Of a stretch of DNA of 64,000 nt, positions 1 to 11,436 are shown one piece after another. Source of the stretch: Kwoniella bestiolae CBS 10118 (Eukaryota; Basidiomycota; Tremellomycetes; Tremellales; Cryptococcaceae); NCBI RefSeq assembly GCF_000512585.2, contig NC_089241.1, positions 1,674,001 to 1,738,000 of the forward strand, read 5' to 3'. Within the stretch, counting starts at the first letter, position 1; every line of letters starts with the position of its first letter. The notes beneath the pieces are model-generated. The model searched no databases. It saw only the letters and a program-made list of their open reading frames with translations, and was not told the origin of the DNA. The position numbers and the translations under genes are program-made.

Positions 1-1413
1 CACTGGTCGCATGACCGGAGTGTGCAGCCGGAGCAGCTGGTTGTCGAGAAGAGCTTAAGGAAGTCGTAGAAGGCTGGTGACCGTTGAGGGCCTTGTTGGC
101 TTTCGGAGGAAGAGTGAGTTTTGACGGATCGACATAATGATGTTGCTGTTGAGGTGATGGTATCTCTGCCCTACGATGCTGTGCTTGTCTACTGGATGAA
201 GAGGATGCTTGATGTTGACCATACATATTCGAATTCATTGTAGCGGAGACAGGAGTGGGTAGAGTCGATGAGCTGCTCAGATTGGAAATTTCCCTTGTCC
301 GAGGAATAGCTTCTCTTTCTTCCGTTCCTTTCGTCTTATCCCATAATATTTCTAATCCTCCTAACATCTGTAAGAACAATTCCTGCAATTGCTTGGATAT
401 TGATGACTTGACCGTTTGAGGGGTAAGATCGTCGGCTAGGTTGAGTAATTTCGCTAACATGTACCACCATCCTCGTGACGACACCTGTAAATCACGAATT
501 TGCAATCAGCCCTAATCCGTCTACAAAAACAGGGCTATGTGTGGTGAAAGGGTTCTAGAAACTCACCTCTGTACTTCCACCAGATCTGATAACAGAAGCC
601 AGCAGTTTATAAATATCCACCCTTTTCCCATTTATCCTCCAATCCGTATCCAACCCATCTGCTTGACCCATACAATCCCTCAACCAATCATGTAGCTGTC
701 TTTCTGTAGGTAACGGCACAGTCTGCGATGAGGTGAGACTGGAATTCTGGATGGATGGTACGGCAGATGATAATTGAGGCGATATAGAAGATGATGGAGC
801 TGTCGAGGAACGATCCAAATCTCTGAAAGAATGATGTCTCGCTGATCCTGATGGGTAGGGCACACTGTGATTTTGGTTTTGATTCTGGTACTGCCCTTGT
901 CCTGGATATTGCGATTGACTTTGAGAGCGCTTCTGCTGCTGCGATCTGGACGTCGAGGATGGTCGATTGGATTGTGAAGATGAAGGCTGCTGTGGTGGAT
1001 ATTGATTACGACGCTGATGTTGGGATGAGAGATCTGCCCAAGATGATGTTGAGCTGGACGGTACATTCCGACTTGAGGTAGCTGGTAGGTCGTGAGCATG
1101 ACTTGCATCGTATATCGATGAGGATAGTGCTGAGTGTCTGGAAGATGAAGATGGGTTGGAAATGGTCGCTGCCCATTGTGGAGGGTATGAGCCCGAGCCA
1201 GTGACGGGAGGGTTCGACATTGATGTTCTCGAGCTATTCGACACCAGGGAAAGAAATGTTAGAACAATGAATGGGATATCATTTGAGAAGTGCATGGAGC
1301 GTAGTCTAGGGAGGTTGAGATACTCACTGCCTCTCCTCATCGTCCAACATCCTCAGCTGAGCCTCTAACATCCTCCTCTTGAGCTGTCTTTGTTCAGCTT
1401 CCGGGTCGGACAT
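1..1413 (-). CDS. ARID/BRIGHT-domain protein, SWI1-like (3' end off the left edge)
   Basis: Minus-strand gene starting at 1413 (MSDPEAEQRQLKRRMLEAQL...) and leaving the window at base 1. A short first exon encodes a charged, probably coiled N-terminus. The second exon (about 1231 down to 587) is a Ser/Gln/Asn-rich low-complexity stretch ending in an ARID-like core: INGKRVDIYKLLASVIRSGG at the exon end, continued after an intron by SSRGWWYMLAKLLNL. ARID domains carry this VDlykL...V...GG...v...W pattern, and in fungi the usual ARID plus Q/N-rich protein is the SWI1 subunit of the SWI/SNF chromatin remodeller. The assignment to SWI1 is inference, because the domain is divergent and the C-terminal half is not in the window. 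It is divergently oriented to the complex I gene at 1825. Confidence 0.6.
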
Positions 1414-1824
1414 TGCGACTACGACTACTTTTCCACCTTGCTCTATAGATTAGTCGTTGAGTCGACAGAGCTGTCCGCTCTACCATTGCGTGCTTATTCC
1501 GATCGTCAATGTTGAGATCAACCTCTCAGTCAGCTCCGATGAGGAGTGAGTAGAAAATGAGGGACAGGTTGTGGAATAATGGATGCGAATTGTCATCAAC
1601 ATCAACATACTCGTAAATGCTCAAAGGATGCTATGTCATAGTCAATCATGATGTGGCATAATATGGTATCACGGAATTAAAAATATCACTCCCTTCTTCC
1701 TCCCTCATCATCACCATCCAACCATTCGATACCCTTTGCATAAAACTGACATGCAAGTTATCAACCTCTGTACATTGTGAATACATCAACAAACACAGAC
1801 TACAGACTACAGACTACAGATAAG
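1414..1824. promoter_or_regulatory. Divergent intergenic region, ARID gene / complex I gene
   Basis: This should hold both promoters. The only clear structure is a short tandem repeat, TACAGAC three times with a partial unit (about 1795-1820), ending a few bases before the start codon at 1825, so it lies in the 5' leader of the complex I gene. I see no convincing TATA box. Confidence 0.4.
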
Positions 1825-2343
1825 ATGGCAGGCGCAGGTGAGTCGAAGCGATCTCCACACATATCCCTACAGAGTGATTGAGGAGGTTATACGAAGGGGC
1901 AAGTCATTAGAATCGAATTGCAGGAAACGGAATAACAAGGACATCGAAGACTAACGTATTTTCGAATATGAATCATATCAACAGGATTCCACCCCCACCC
2001 ACCATCACTCCTCCACAGGGGCTTAGCCAAAGCCCTCGGCGCGGGAATGTGGTTCTTCATCTTCTATCGTGCTAGGTGAGCTATGGTACCACCTTTGCTG
2101 TGCGAGTTTGTAAGCTGAGCTGATTATACAAATTGATGATTGTAGACAAGATGGACCTGCTTTGATAGTTAGTAATCTATCTTACCTTTATCTTCATCCC
2201 TTCCTTATCGATAGCAACTCCACGAGGATGGGTAATATTGGAGGAGCAAAAGGTCGTATGCTGATGTATTTTATTATGACCGATAGGGCCTCCGACATCC
2301 TTGGGACGGACATGGACATGGACATGGAGAAGAGCATCATTAG
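1825..2343 (+). CDS. NADH:ubiquinone oxidoreductase subunit, NDUFB2 type
   Basis: Four exons: 1825-1837, 1985-2075, 2146-2167 and 2287-2343. They join in frame to a protein of about 60 residues containing FHPHPPSLLHRGLAKALGAG, MWFFIFYRARQDGP and, across the last junction, LIGLRHPWDGHGHGHGEEHH at the stop. The single membrane segment (ALGAGMWFFIFY), the YRAxQDGP motif, the HPWD motif and a His-rich tail are the pattern of the small NDUFB2-type accessory subunit of mitochondrial complex I. The first exon is only 13 nt, and the exon ending at 2167 only 22 nt. An automatic caller could miss the gene because no single ORF covers it. It converges with another complex I gene at 2849. Confidence 0.85.
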
Positions 2344-2848
2344 GTTGTTGGACGTGGGAGAAGGATGCATTGTATAACACCGATGCTCTCTTTCGCTCTC
2401 TGTTCATGCTGAAGGGTAGGCGAGATACTTAGCACATCTGAGTGTTCATCATAATCAATCCCGAGGACTTATTGCATTCGCGAAATGCCAGTTCGTAGTG
2501 GTACCCTACTATCTAGCAACTACAGAGAGAGGTGTTGGGCAAAGTGTCTGGACTAAGTAATCATCGTTGTGCCGCTCACGAATCGGCGTGCAGGTAATCA
2601 CGATCTCATGTCTCATTTCGAATTCCTCCAAGCACGAGCACGAATAATTCACTAGAGTTTATTCGTTTCCATCTAGTCATGGAGAATCGTTCATCATACA
2701 CTAAGCTGACTGCTGGATAACCTAACCTAAAGATCTGATGTCAAATCGTATTCAAAATCCAATATCAAAGTCATGCATACACCCTATGATATAATATATA
2801 TCCCCGTCTTATATCTATGATCGATACATTACCTCTAAGTCAACTGAT
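2344..2848. other. Convergent intergenic region with no gene seen
   Basis: AT-rich 3' sequence between the two convergent complex I genes. I see no ORF with coding character and no repeat here. Confidence 0.4.
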
Positions 2849-4859
2849 CTAAGGGAGAACGTGGTATGCCTTTGGAGGCTTGTGTTTCCCAGTCTCGACG
2901 GGTATATCGAAGCTTGTGCTATAAGTCATCAGAGTAAGATCAGCAAATTGGCTCCCCATGCGTTGTACTAATGGGATCTCTTCTTCTTCTTTGATGACAA
3001 AGCGAGAGTGACCTTGTCCAGACACGGCAGTAGATCATGCGATGTGCACAAAGTGGAACAGACACTCACGCAGCTCTGTATCTCCTCAAATACTTGATAG
3101 CATGATCCTCGATCGGATCAGGTGTCATATCAAGTTCCTTCCACGATTTCACTTCCTCCCCGTCGATCCCCCTCATCTCAGGCTTGTATTGTTCCGCCCA
3201 GCCCGATCGGATCTTGGCGGCATCAGACGACTCTTGGAAAGCTTCGATACCCAAATCATCAATGTACTTCCTCTCAATCTCATCGGGCGAGACGGTAGGC
3301 CACCAGATACCCCTGTTCAAAAGTGAGGCGGCGAACATCGCCAATGGTTTGGGTACGGTGGGGGCGCTGGAGATGGGGTTGAGGGTGATAGATGAGATGA
3401 GTGATTGAAGGGAGTTGTAGGTGTGGAGGACTGGTCCGGGGAGAGCGAAAGTGGATGCGACACTTGTTACGGGGGCGTTGAGCATTAGGTCGAGAGCACC
3501 GGCAACGTCCATTACGTGGACGGGGAGGATCTTGGTCTTTCCTTCGTTGAGCTTGAAGAGGATTGGGTATTCTGGTAGAGATTGAAATATCAGTATTGAG
3601 CTTAAATGAATCCATTCCGTTCTTGAGCGTAAGGGTCAGGGAGAAGATAGAGGGCGGAGAAAGGGGTTTCACCCACGGGCAATAGCATTCAACAACCAAT
3701 CTTCATAACCGAACATCTGGGATGGTCTGACAATCGTAGCAGTAGGGAATGCATCTCTGACAGCTCGTTCACCATGGTATTTCGATCGGTAGAATGCTGA
3801 TGCTGAGTCTGGAGCGGCGTTGAGGTGCGACAAGTGGACGAGTCGAGGGACATTGAGGGATGCTGAAACTTCGGCGATGAGTCCGGCGGCTCTGAGCATC
3901 GAAAACGGAAAGAGAAATCAGTATCGGCCCTCTCGTGTTCAGCAAGGAGGGGGATCCACTCACTTCACGTTGACATCTTCGTATTTGAAGTTCCTACATT
4001 GAGGAATTTTCTGAGTCAGCCATGTAGATGCAAAAGCCAAAGACCGTTTGTCTGCTCAAACACGTACCTTGTCTCCCAGTCCCTGCCTACCAAGTTGTAT
4101 ACTACGTCCGATCGCTTGACACATTCAGCAATTTGATCTGGGTTTCTGGCGTCCCATTCCTAGAGATTATTGCTTGTCAGTGACTGGTCTTATGCGAGAA
4201 ATCATAACTCCTTCCATATTTTCATCACGATTATCCCATAACAGACGTTCACTCCATACTCCGGCATCACTCATTTTCGAACTTTGACCCATAAAATGCA
4301 CCTCTCCCACACACCTCCATTCCTCCCTTACCTGATCACATATACTCCTCTATCCAGATTCAACCACTCACCATAGGAACGATCTGCCCCAAATCACCCA
4401 TGATCTTCAACGGTCTCTTCTCATCCTCATCCCTATAAGGCACTACCACCTGGGTACCCTGTCTAGCCAACTTCTGCACCAGGTATCTACCTAGGAATCC
4501 CGTACATCCGAATACAGTGACTGTATGACCCGAGTCAGAGGATCGTCCGCCAGTGGGGGGGCCGTACTTGATTATTGGTTTGGGAGTGTGGGAGGGGTCG
4601 GGCGAGGAGGTGACTACTAGTTGGTGGGCTGACTGCGAGTGCAAGAAACCAAGCATGAGTCATTGGCTCAATAGGGCCTTGACTGTGGATCATGAGAGGT
4701 CAAATGTCGGATAGGTGATGACTTACTCTAGTAGATAACAATGATCTTCTCCCTACCACGCTTTTACCTCGAAGGACGGGTTCTAAAATGGAAAAGCGTC
4801 AATCAGCTAAATCGACTATAGTGGTATCTGACCAGCTTACGCATTCGTATAGAAGCCAT
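2849..4859 (-). CDS. NADH:ubiquinone oxidoreductase 39/40-kDa subunit, NDUFA9 type
   Basis: Multi-exon minus-strand gene from ATG 4859 to the stop at 2849-2851. The N-terminus (MASIRMQPVLRGKSVVGRR) is basic and looks like a mitochondrial presequence. A Rossmann motif follows, TVFGCTGFLGRYLVQKLARQ, then the atypical-SDR features of the family: NVPRLVHLSHLNAAPDSASA, FYRSKYHGERAVRDAFPTA and TIVRPSQMFGYEDWLLNAIA. The C-terminal exons give RGIWWPTVSPDEIERKYIDD, and a last small exon (2918-2849) ends ...KAYHVLP. NDUFA9 is a complex I accessory subunit of the SDR fold that binds NAD(P)H and lies near the matrix arm/membrane arm junction. Conservation across the whole length makes this assignment firm; the introns are inferred from GT-AG sites that keep the frame. 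Confidence 0.92.
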
Positions 4860-5407
4860 TTTGAGGTATCTATCTCCGTTGATGTTGAGGTATGGAGGAT
4901 ATCAAGATTTGTTGTCAGTCATCAACAAGGATGTGGATGGATTCAACAAATGGGTTGTTGCTGGTTGGGAGGTACAGTGAGCTCTATCGTCCTATAGCCT
5001 ATCGGAAATGAGCAAAAGTGAATGTGGCATAAATTGATCCCGCTGGTTGATTTGCATCATTATGTAAACCCACGTCTTACGCCATCCATGCCACGCTACC
5101 ATCACTCTCGGTGTAGACAACACATCAATCACATCTAGCTTAGCTTATGCCTGTGCACATCCACATACACATCCCACAACTATATATATCATAGCTTTGG
5201 GCTCAATCTCACATCAACCACATCATCCTATCACTTGATGATAGACCCCATAATAGATTTCAGCTATTCAAAACGGATCCTGTACACGCGAATTTAGCTT
5301 CAGTAATCTCACGATTCTTCTCCCCTTCTCCCCCTCCACAGCCTTCTCAAACAACAACGGAAGAAGGAGACCGTCAGATCCAACTTAGACTCGACACAGA
5401 CAACACG
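4860..5407. promoter_or_regulatory. Divergent promoter region, NDUFA9-type / VHS-GAT genes
   Basis: Between two divergent genes. A TATA-like run (ctatatatatcatagc, about 5180) lies some 220 bases before the VHS-GAT start, followed by a pyrimidine-rich leader around 5310-5350. No other feature was recognised. Confidence 0.35.
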
Positions 5408-7726
5408 ATGATGGCGAGTAGACCTTGGTCGAGCTTGACTCCTGTTCAGGCTTTAGTCGGTACGTGTCCTCTCTTCCGCTCTCAGCTGTTCATCTACGAG
5501 AGCTGATCATGCTGGATGGCGAGCAGAACAATGCTGTGATCCCACGTTACCCACTCCCAATGACGTTGCGAATATAGAACTAGCGGAGATGATCAACAAG
5601 AGGAAGGCTAATAGGTAAGCAAATACTTTCCTTCACCCTTCTCATGGCTATCATCGCACCTCGTCGATATGACAGTACGAGTCACCTCCTATACACCTGC
5701 TATGACAGTATTATTCCTCCCACACCTCTTGTATACTTATCAATGACAAGTGGATTCACCAATTAATACTAAAAACTCAAACCCCACACAGCGCACGAGA
5801 AGCAACCCACGGCCTACTCCCACATATCAACTCGCGCAATCCCAACGAAGCGATCATAGCCCTAGCTGTTCTAGATCACCTAGTCAAGAATTGCGGTTAC
5901 GCCATCCATCTGCAGATTAGTACCAAGGAATTCCTGAATGAGCTGGTCAGGAGGTTTCCTGAGAGACCACCGATGGTCGTGGGACGGGTAATGGGCAGGA
6001 TCCTAGAAGTGAGTGCTGCGTTTCATTCGTCCTGCTTTACCATCTCAATAGAGTGACTTCGCGACGATGAAATGTGATGGCAGGGGCCGAGCCGAAGCTG
6101 ATCTTGTTGGTGTCGTTCGGACAGATGATACATGAATGGAAGAATACTCTCTGCGTTCACTCGAAATATAAGGACGATTTGGTACATATTAGGGATATGC
6201 ACAGATTATTGAGCTATAAAGGTGAGCTACTTGTTTAATCCAGGGTATCACAAAACAGCTCATGACGGTGTTGAAATGCAATTAGGCTATCGCTTCAAAT
6301 CGTTCGATGCTGCTCGAGCAATGGCTTCTGCCAACCCTAATGAAGTGAGCTGCTAGACGCTCGATAAGGCCCGCTGGCGCAGCTGACACTTAAACATAGG
6401 ATCTAAAATCACCTGAAGAACTGGAAGAAGAGGATAGACAGGCTAAATCTGCTGTAAGTTTTTGGTTTATATTCCTCCTCAATCTTAGCTGATCGACGTG
6501 TGAGAGTACGTAGAAATTGCAAGAGTTGATTAGAAGAGGTACACCGAGGGATCTGGCGGCTGCGCAGGAGCTGATGAAGGCTTTGGCTGGTGCTGTGAGT
6601 AGTCATTTTGTAATGGATGAACCTCTTCATCTTGTCCATAGCCAAACGATGCTCTTGTACATGTCTCTTTTGGTCCTCTGCTATTTCTCAGAAGTATAGC
6701 TTCATGACATGGGCTGATCTCGAATGATTTGTAGGAACCCGAAAAACAACCCGATTACGCCGCTCAGACACTCTCTGAACTCGATAAAGTACAGTCTAAA
6801 GCGATCTTGCTGAATGATATGCTCAACAACGCAAGGGAAGGCGAGAAAGTGGGATTAGAAGGTGATGTGTACGACCAAGTGGCTGCTGCGTGTAGGGGTG
6901 CTAGACCAAAGATCCAAAAATGGATCGAGGATGATGATGGCTCAAGAGAAGGGATGATGGGTGAGTTGGGCCTTTACCGAATCTTCCCCAGATTTGGTCT
7001 GACAACTGACTGAATGAACTGTAGATCGGCTGTTATTGTGTAACGATCTCATCAACACCGCGTTGGAAAGGTTCGAAGCATGTAAAGTAGGGGACTGGTC
7101 CAAAGCTCAAGCCGTTGTTGAAGCGTAAGTTATCATTCTTACGCTAGAACAAAATTTTGCATTGATGTTAACTCGAATGATGCGTTTGTTCTAGTCACAA
7201 CCCAAACAAGAAAGCTGCCGATCTCATATCTTTCGACGCATTTGCAGATGACGATGAACCGTCTTCATCTACCTCTGCAGGCCAAGGCGGTGGATTGGCC
7301 TTACCTGCAGATTCGTCGAATAACGCAGGTATGACTGCCGCTGGATTACCTTTCGACCTCTTCGCACCTAGTCCTTCGGGATCACCTTCACCTGCCGGAC
7401 CAAGTGGTGTTTCTGCATTCGGCTCACAACCTTCTCAACAACGACAAAATCCAATGGACTTCTTCAATAACCCTTCTCCTTCGTTCCCCCAACAACAAAC
7501 GCCAAGTTATAATGGTGGATTCGGTGGGTTCCAGCAAAGCCAACCACAACAACCCCAGCAATATCAGCCTAATTACGGATTCCAACAACCTTCACAACCT
7601 TCGCCCTCTGCTCAACCCTTACAGGGATATTCATTACAGCCACAGAATGGTCAAAATCAACGACCACCTCAGCCTCAGCCTCAGAAGAAGGATGCTTTTG
7701 CGGATTTGGTGAATTTGATGGATTAG
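5408..7726 (+). CDS. VHS-GAT domain clathrin/ubiquitin adaptor (GGA/TOM1-like)
   Basis: Spliced gene. The N-terminal VHS domain begins VEQCCDPTLPTPNDVANIEL, then LAVLDHLVKNCGYAIHLQIS and FLNELVRRFPERPP, continuing through MIHEWKNTLCVHSKYKDDL. A GAT-like helical region follows (KLQELIRRGTPRDLAAAQEL; then AILLNDMLNNAREGEKVGLE and CNDLINTALERFEACKVGDW). The C-terminus is a long Pro/Gln/Ser-rich linker ending DAFADLVNLMD, which resembles a clathrin-binding or acidic-hydrophobic tail motif. No GAE ear domain is visible, so it is closer to a TOM1/LSB5-like adaptor, or a GGA without an ear, than to a full GGA. The likely role is sorting of ubiquitinated cargo at the trans-Golgi or endosomes. Two consecutive ATGs (5408, 5411) are possible starts. 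Confidence 0.85.
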
Positions 7727-8253
7727 TGGTTTCTGGTGATAGATAGCGCATGTCGGTGATATACGATGCGATGGTTGTAGATAGACAGAAGAGTTCTTTT
7801 CAGTTGCATTACGATAGGATGCATGATATGGATATGTCAATGGTGTGTCTTACATTTATCGCTTTTGCATGCATTCGGTTAACCCGTGTGCGTACTCTTG
7901 TTACGCTGCATAACTGCACGTGCCATTCGCTAATATGTGTATGGGGTGGAATTTGATCCCGGCGGTGATAACGAGTTTTGGTGATTTTGGTGATTCAGGG
8001 ATCGAAAATTAATTTGACTGGCTGGAGGGTGAACAAACGAAACGAATACGAGTCATGAGTGGAAAAACTCAATTTCTTATCTCTTCTCTCCTTCCTTTTC
8101 TTCTCTCTCTTCTCCTCCTCACATACATCACATACATACTCACACTTCATCCATCAATACAACCACAATCACAACATCTTCTATTCCACCTCAACCAAGA
8201 AGACAACCAAGCTCATCCTGATACAACCCACATTATAACAAACGACAAGTCGA
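7727..8253. promoter_or_regulatory. Promoter and start of the 5' leader of the carbamoyl-phosphate synthase gene
   Basis: Contains the 3' end of the VHS-GAT gene and, from about 8070, a CT-rich tract typical of promoter/leader sequence in this genome. An ATG at 8055 opens a short ORF rich in S/L/H codons that runs through this CT tract. It is more likely upstream of the transcription start than translated. Confidence 0.35.
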
Positions 8254-8488
8254 ATGCTGTGGACTGAAAGAACCTCTGACGAGTGGGTGTTTCCTGTTGA
8301 GACATGTCTCGTTTCCCCTCTCCACTTTGTCTCGTATACTCTGTCATTTGTACTGTCTGTATCTGTCGGATCATCCCTTATCTCGTTGTCCCAATCCATC
8401 CGAGTACACTGTTAAAGAGATCAAGCTGACCTGTATTGACATTCGTAGTTACCTTTCCGATCAAGTTTTCACTCTTTTACATAATTAA
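8254..8488 (+). CDS. Arginine attenuator peptide uORF (spliced)
   Basis: Two exons in the 5' leader of the carbamoyl-phosphate synthase gene. ATG at 8254; exon 8254-8282 (9 codons plus 2 nt); GTGGGT donor at 8283; acceptor AG at 8447-8448, preceded by an AGCTGAC branch-like site; exon 8449-8488 ending TAA. The 22-residue peptide ends TSDDYLSDQVFTLLHN. Known arginine attenuator peptides in CPA1/arg-2 leaders have the core (T)S/C-Q-D-Y-L/I-S-D-H-x-W; here the DY pair straddles the splice junction and W is F. The peptide family stalls ribosomes at its own stop in high arginine. The start context has C at -3 (poor), whereas the main ATG has A at -3, which fits leaky scanning. Position, length and core all agree; the splice is inferred. 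Confidence 0.85.
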
Positions 8489-8567
8489 TTGACCTCCCAA
8501 GACCCGGTCAAAATCTTACGTCTCCATTTCTTATAAAGTAATAAACAAACAAACAAGCATAAACACA

Positions 8568-9922
8568 ATGTCAATTGCTCGATCTATCAACGCCGTCCGA
8601 GCCCTCAAATCATCTTCCAGCAAATTAGCTCTTCCCAAGAGGAACCTCGCTACTCCCGTTAACACCAATCTCTATACACCCGTCCTGCCAGCCAAGATAC
8701 CCGCGGTGTTGCACTTGAAATCGGGTCAGAGCTACCATGGAGAGAACTTTGGGAGTGAGAATTCAAAGTTTGGGGAAACGGTTTTTAGCACTAGTATTAC
8801 GTCTTGTGAGTGTATGTCTCTTCTGAAGTGTTGATGTTTCTTTTAGCTTGAAAATGTAAACATCGGGTGTCAACTGGGGGATGATACTCCTTGCTTTGGT
8901 GAAATGGGGGTTGGATGTGGACGGAATCACATTTTATCAACGCGTCGAGCAGAGCTGACTTGCCCTCCCCCTCCCAGACACCGACTCAATGACCGACCCA
9001 TCCTATCTCGGTCAAATCCTCGTCTTCACCTCGCCCATGATCGGAAACTACGGTGTCCCCTCCAATGCTTCCCCACCCGGATTCCCGGGTATCCCCTACC
9101 TCGAATCCGAGAAGATCCAATGTACCGGTGTAGTCGTCTCAGACGTCGCGCTCAAGTACTCTCACTACAAAGCCGTCGAATCACTACACGAGTGGTGTAA
9201 GCGATACGACGTACCAGGTATCACCGGCGTAGACACTCGAGCTATCACCTCCCTCCTCCGAGATCAGGGAACCACCCTCGGTAGATTGGCAGTAGGCGAT
9301 GAGTCTCTCAAACCCGCCCCTTCTGCTGGGGAATTCTGGGATCCCTCCGCCGAGAACCTCGTCGCGCAGGCCTCGACCAAGCAACCCTACGTCCTCAACC
9401 CCGAGGGAAAAGGACCCAAGATTGCTCTATTGGATTTCGGAACCAAAGCTAATATCCTCCGATCATTGGTCAAACGAGGAGCGGTCGTAACAGTCTTACC
9501 GTGGGATTACGACTTCAACTCCATCAGAGATCAGTTCGATGGATTGTTCTTGTCCAACGGTCCCGGTGATCCCAAGCAGATTATGGAGACTGCTCTCAGA
9601 GTTAGGGAGACGATCGATCAGTGGGATAAACCGATTTTCGGGATTTGTATGGGACATCAGGTGTTGGGTTTGGCAGCTGGGTTAGAAGCCTACAGAATGA
9701 CCTTCGGGAATAGAGGTCACAATCAGCCTGTACTTGCTTTGGCCAGTTCGGGAAGTATCAATGCGGGTAGGGTTTATGTTACTGTGAGTGGGACTCTCCT
9801 CTTTTCTTCGTGGTGGTGCGTAATTAGGGATATGTACTGATATTCGTTTCTATTCGTTGTAGTCGCAAAACCATCAATACGCACTCAAATTGACCGAAGA
9901 CTTCCCAGAAGGATGGGCACCA

Positions 9923-9960
<38 letters not shown>

Positions 9961-10253
9961 TATCTCCACCCCTGAGAGTGGAAAGCGAGTTTGGGGTGTA
10001 CAGTTCCACCCTGAATCCGCTGGTGGACCATTGGACACTATCGAGGTGGGTCGTGCTTCTTCTCCCTTGCTCTACAACATATAAGATGTCAGATGTCAGA
10101 TTGCTGATGCTTTATAATCGATTACAGATGTTCACCGATTTCGTCAATGAGTGTCAGTTTGGTCGATCCGGTGGATCTAACATGATCGCTGGGGAGGTCA
10201 AGATTGGAGGATCGGACGCCAAGGCTGCTGCTGAGATCAGTGCGAGTGCTTAG
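8568..10253 (+). CDS. CPA1: Arginine-specific carbamoyl-phosphate synthase, small (glutaminase) subunit
   Basis: Four exons: 8568-8805, 8978-9783, 9863-10045 and 10128-10253. The N-terminus (MSIARSINAVRALKSSSSKL) is basic and Ser-rich, consistent with mitochondrial import. CarA-type N-terminal domain: YTDSMTDPSYLGQILVFTSP, GVVVSDVALKYSHYKAVESL, GITGVDTRAITSLLRDQGT. Class I glutamine amidotransferase domain: LFLSNGPGDPKQ, nucleophile motif FGICMGHQVLGLAAGLEAY with Cys in GICMG, then SQNHQYAL and GVQFHPESAGGPLDT supplying the catalytic His-x-Glu. It hydrolyses glutamine to give ammonia to the large subunit for carbamoyl phosphate in arginine synthesis. Regulation by the attenuator uORF just upstream is strongly suggested. 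The next feature downstream is the duplicated block starting at 10541. Confidence 0.95.
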
Positions 10254-10540
10254 ATAGACGATCTAAGCGGGGTCCAGTATTATATGAGAGTCGATCAGGA
10301 TACGAGGTCGATTAGGATACGAGGTCGATTATAGTTTTCTTATCTCTTCGTATCATGTATATCGGGTTATGGTTATGCATCTGATAGTATGTCAAGTATG
10401 GTCGTTGGCCTGCATGCGCGGTGTTGTAAAGTGAGGAATGCAACTTGAAAGATATAGAGATGCACCACCAGAAGCTACTTTCGAAAGTAGAGCACTCCTT
10501 CAACCGGTGAGGGAATAAGCGACGAGTCCAATTCACAAAA

Positions 10541-11436
10541 ATAACGAACGTGCATCATTTGGATACTCGTATTGATAATTTCGATCACACGAGCTTACTC
10601 ATTCAAAACGAATAAATGAACAACGATTCAATGCTCATGATATGTTGTCAACTCTGCTCATTGCAACTCCCACCATCAGACGGTCTGCAAGACGTCTGCG
10701 TCTCCTATCGGTGAATTTAATTCGCTTTCGCTCATCGGTATTACCCAGTCCCATCAAATTGACGTTGAGCTTTGGACAGTCGACATCTGAATAGACCTGG
10801 AATATATGGGTGAGGAGCCATTCAAGTGAAATTAGGAAAACAGTCAAGTCGTCCAAGTCTGAGAGATAAGTCAGGATGGTATCCATAACCATAATGCACC
10901 ATCTGGGAAATACGACTGTGAACCGTGAGTCCTACCATAGTCTAATTCCTGTTCTCACCCCTTCGTACTTGGATAATGTTGGAACATCAATATCAAGTCC
11001 GAGTTATCGTGACGCTGATACTTCCACCTCGGATCTAGACCCACCCGTCCAGACCGAGCCGCACGTCCATGTCGATCCGCATTCGACCTTGTTCCTTTGG
11101 TACATCTTTATTATCGTGGGATTGGTATTGCTTGGAGGGGTTTTTTCGGGGTTGACATTAGGGCTGATGGGGCTGGATACTGTGGGTCTCCCTTTTACTT
11201 TCTCACCCTGATTTGTTCGAGTGAGCAAGCAGGCGTATTGCGAGGTCTTGAAAGATGAGGGAGGGATGCCATGTTTGAAGAATTGAAGAGAAGAAGAACA
11301 TACCGGCAGCATGTATTCAAGGTTATGGAGCACCGACATACAAAGGTCCCCAGCTGTTGTAAAGTAAATCCAAGTTAGCTATCCGGAACACCACGAACGC
11401 AGACACCCCGACCGTGAGGGAAAGGACATCCATGCT
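10541..11436 (+). repeat. Direct tandem repeat, copy 1 (about 0.9 kb)
   Basis: Starts ataacgaacgtgcatcattt at 10541 and ends at catgctat (11436), directly abutting copy 2, which starts with the same bases at 11437. It covers the presumed promoter, first exon and start of the second exon of the MAM3-like gene. Copy 1 keeps an intact first exon (10876 to about 11181, ...FSGLTLGLMGLDT). Its last ~130 bases are a strongly shortened version of the corresponding copy 2 sequence, with many small deletions. Confidence 0.9.

Noticed and set aside
8055..8267. ORF in the upstream region of the carbamoyl-phosphate synthase gene
   Set aside because: Runs through a CT-rich promoter/leader tract with skewed composition. 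If it were transcribed it would overlap and block the attenuator uORF, so it is probably upstream of the transcription start.
8297..8488. Unspliced 63-codon ORF ending in the attenuator core
   Set aside because: Same stop as the attenuator, but its N-terminal part is the intron sequence. The spliced reading from 8254 gives the family-typical length and the DYLSD core.
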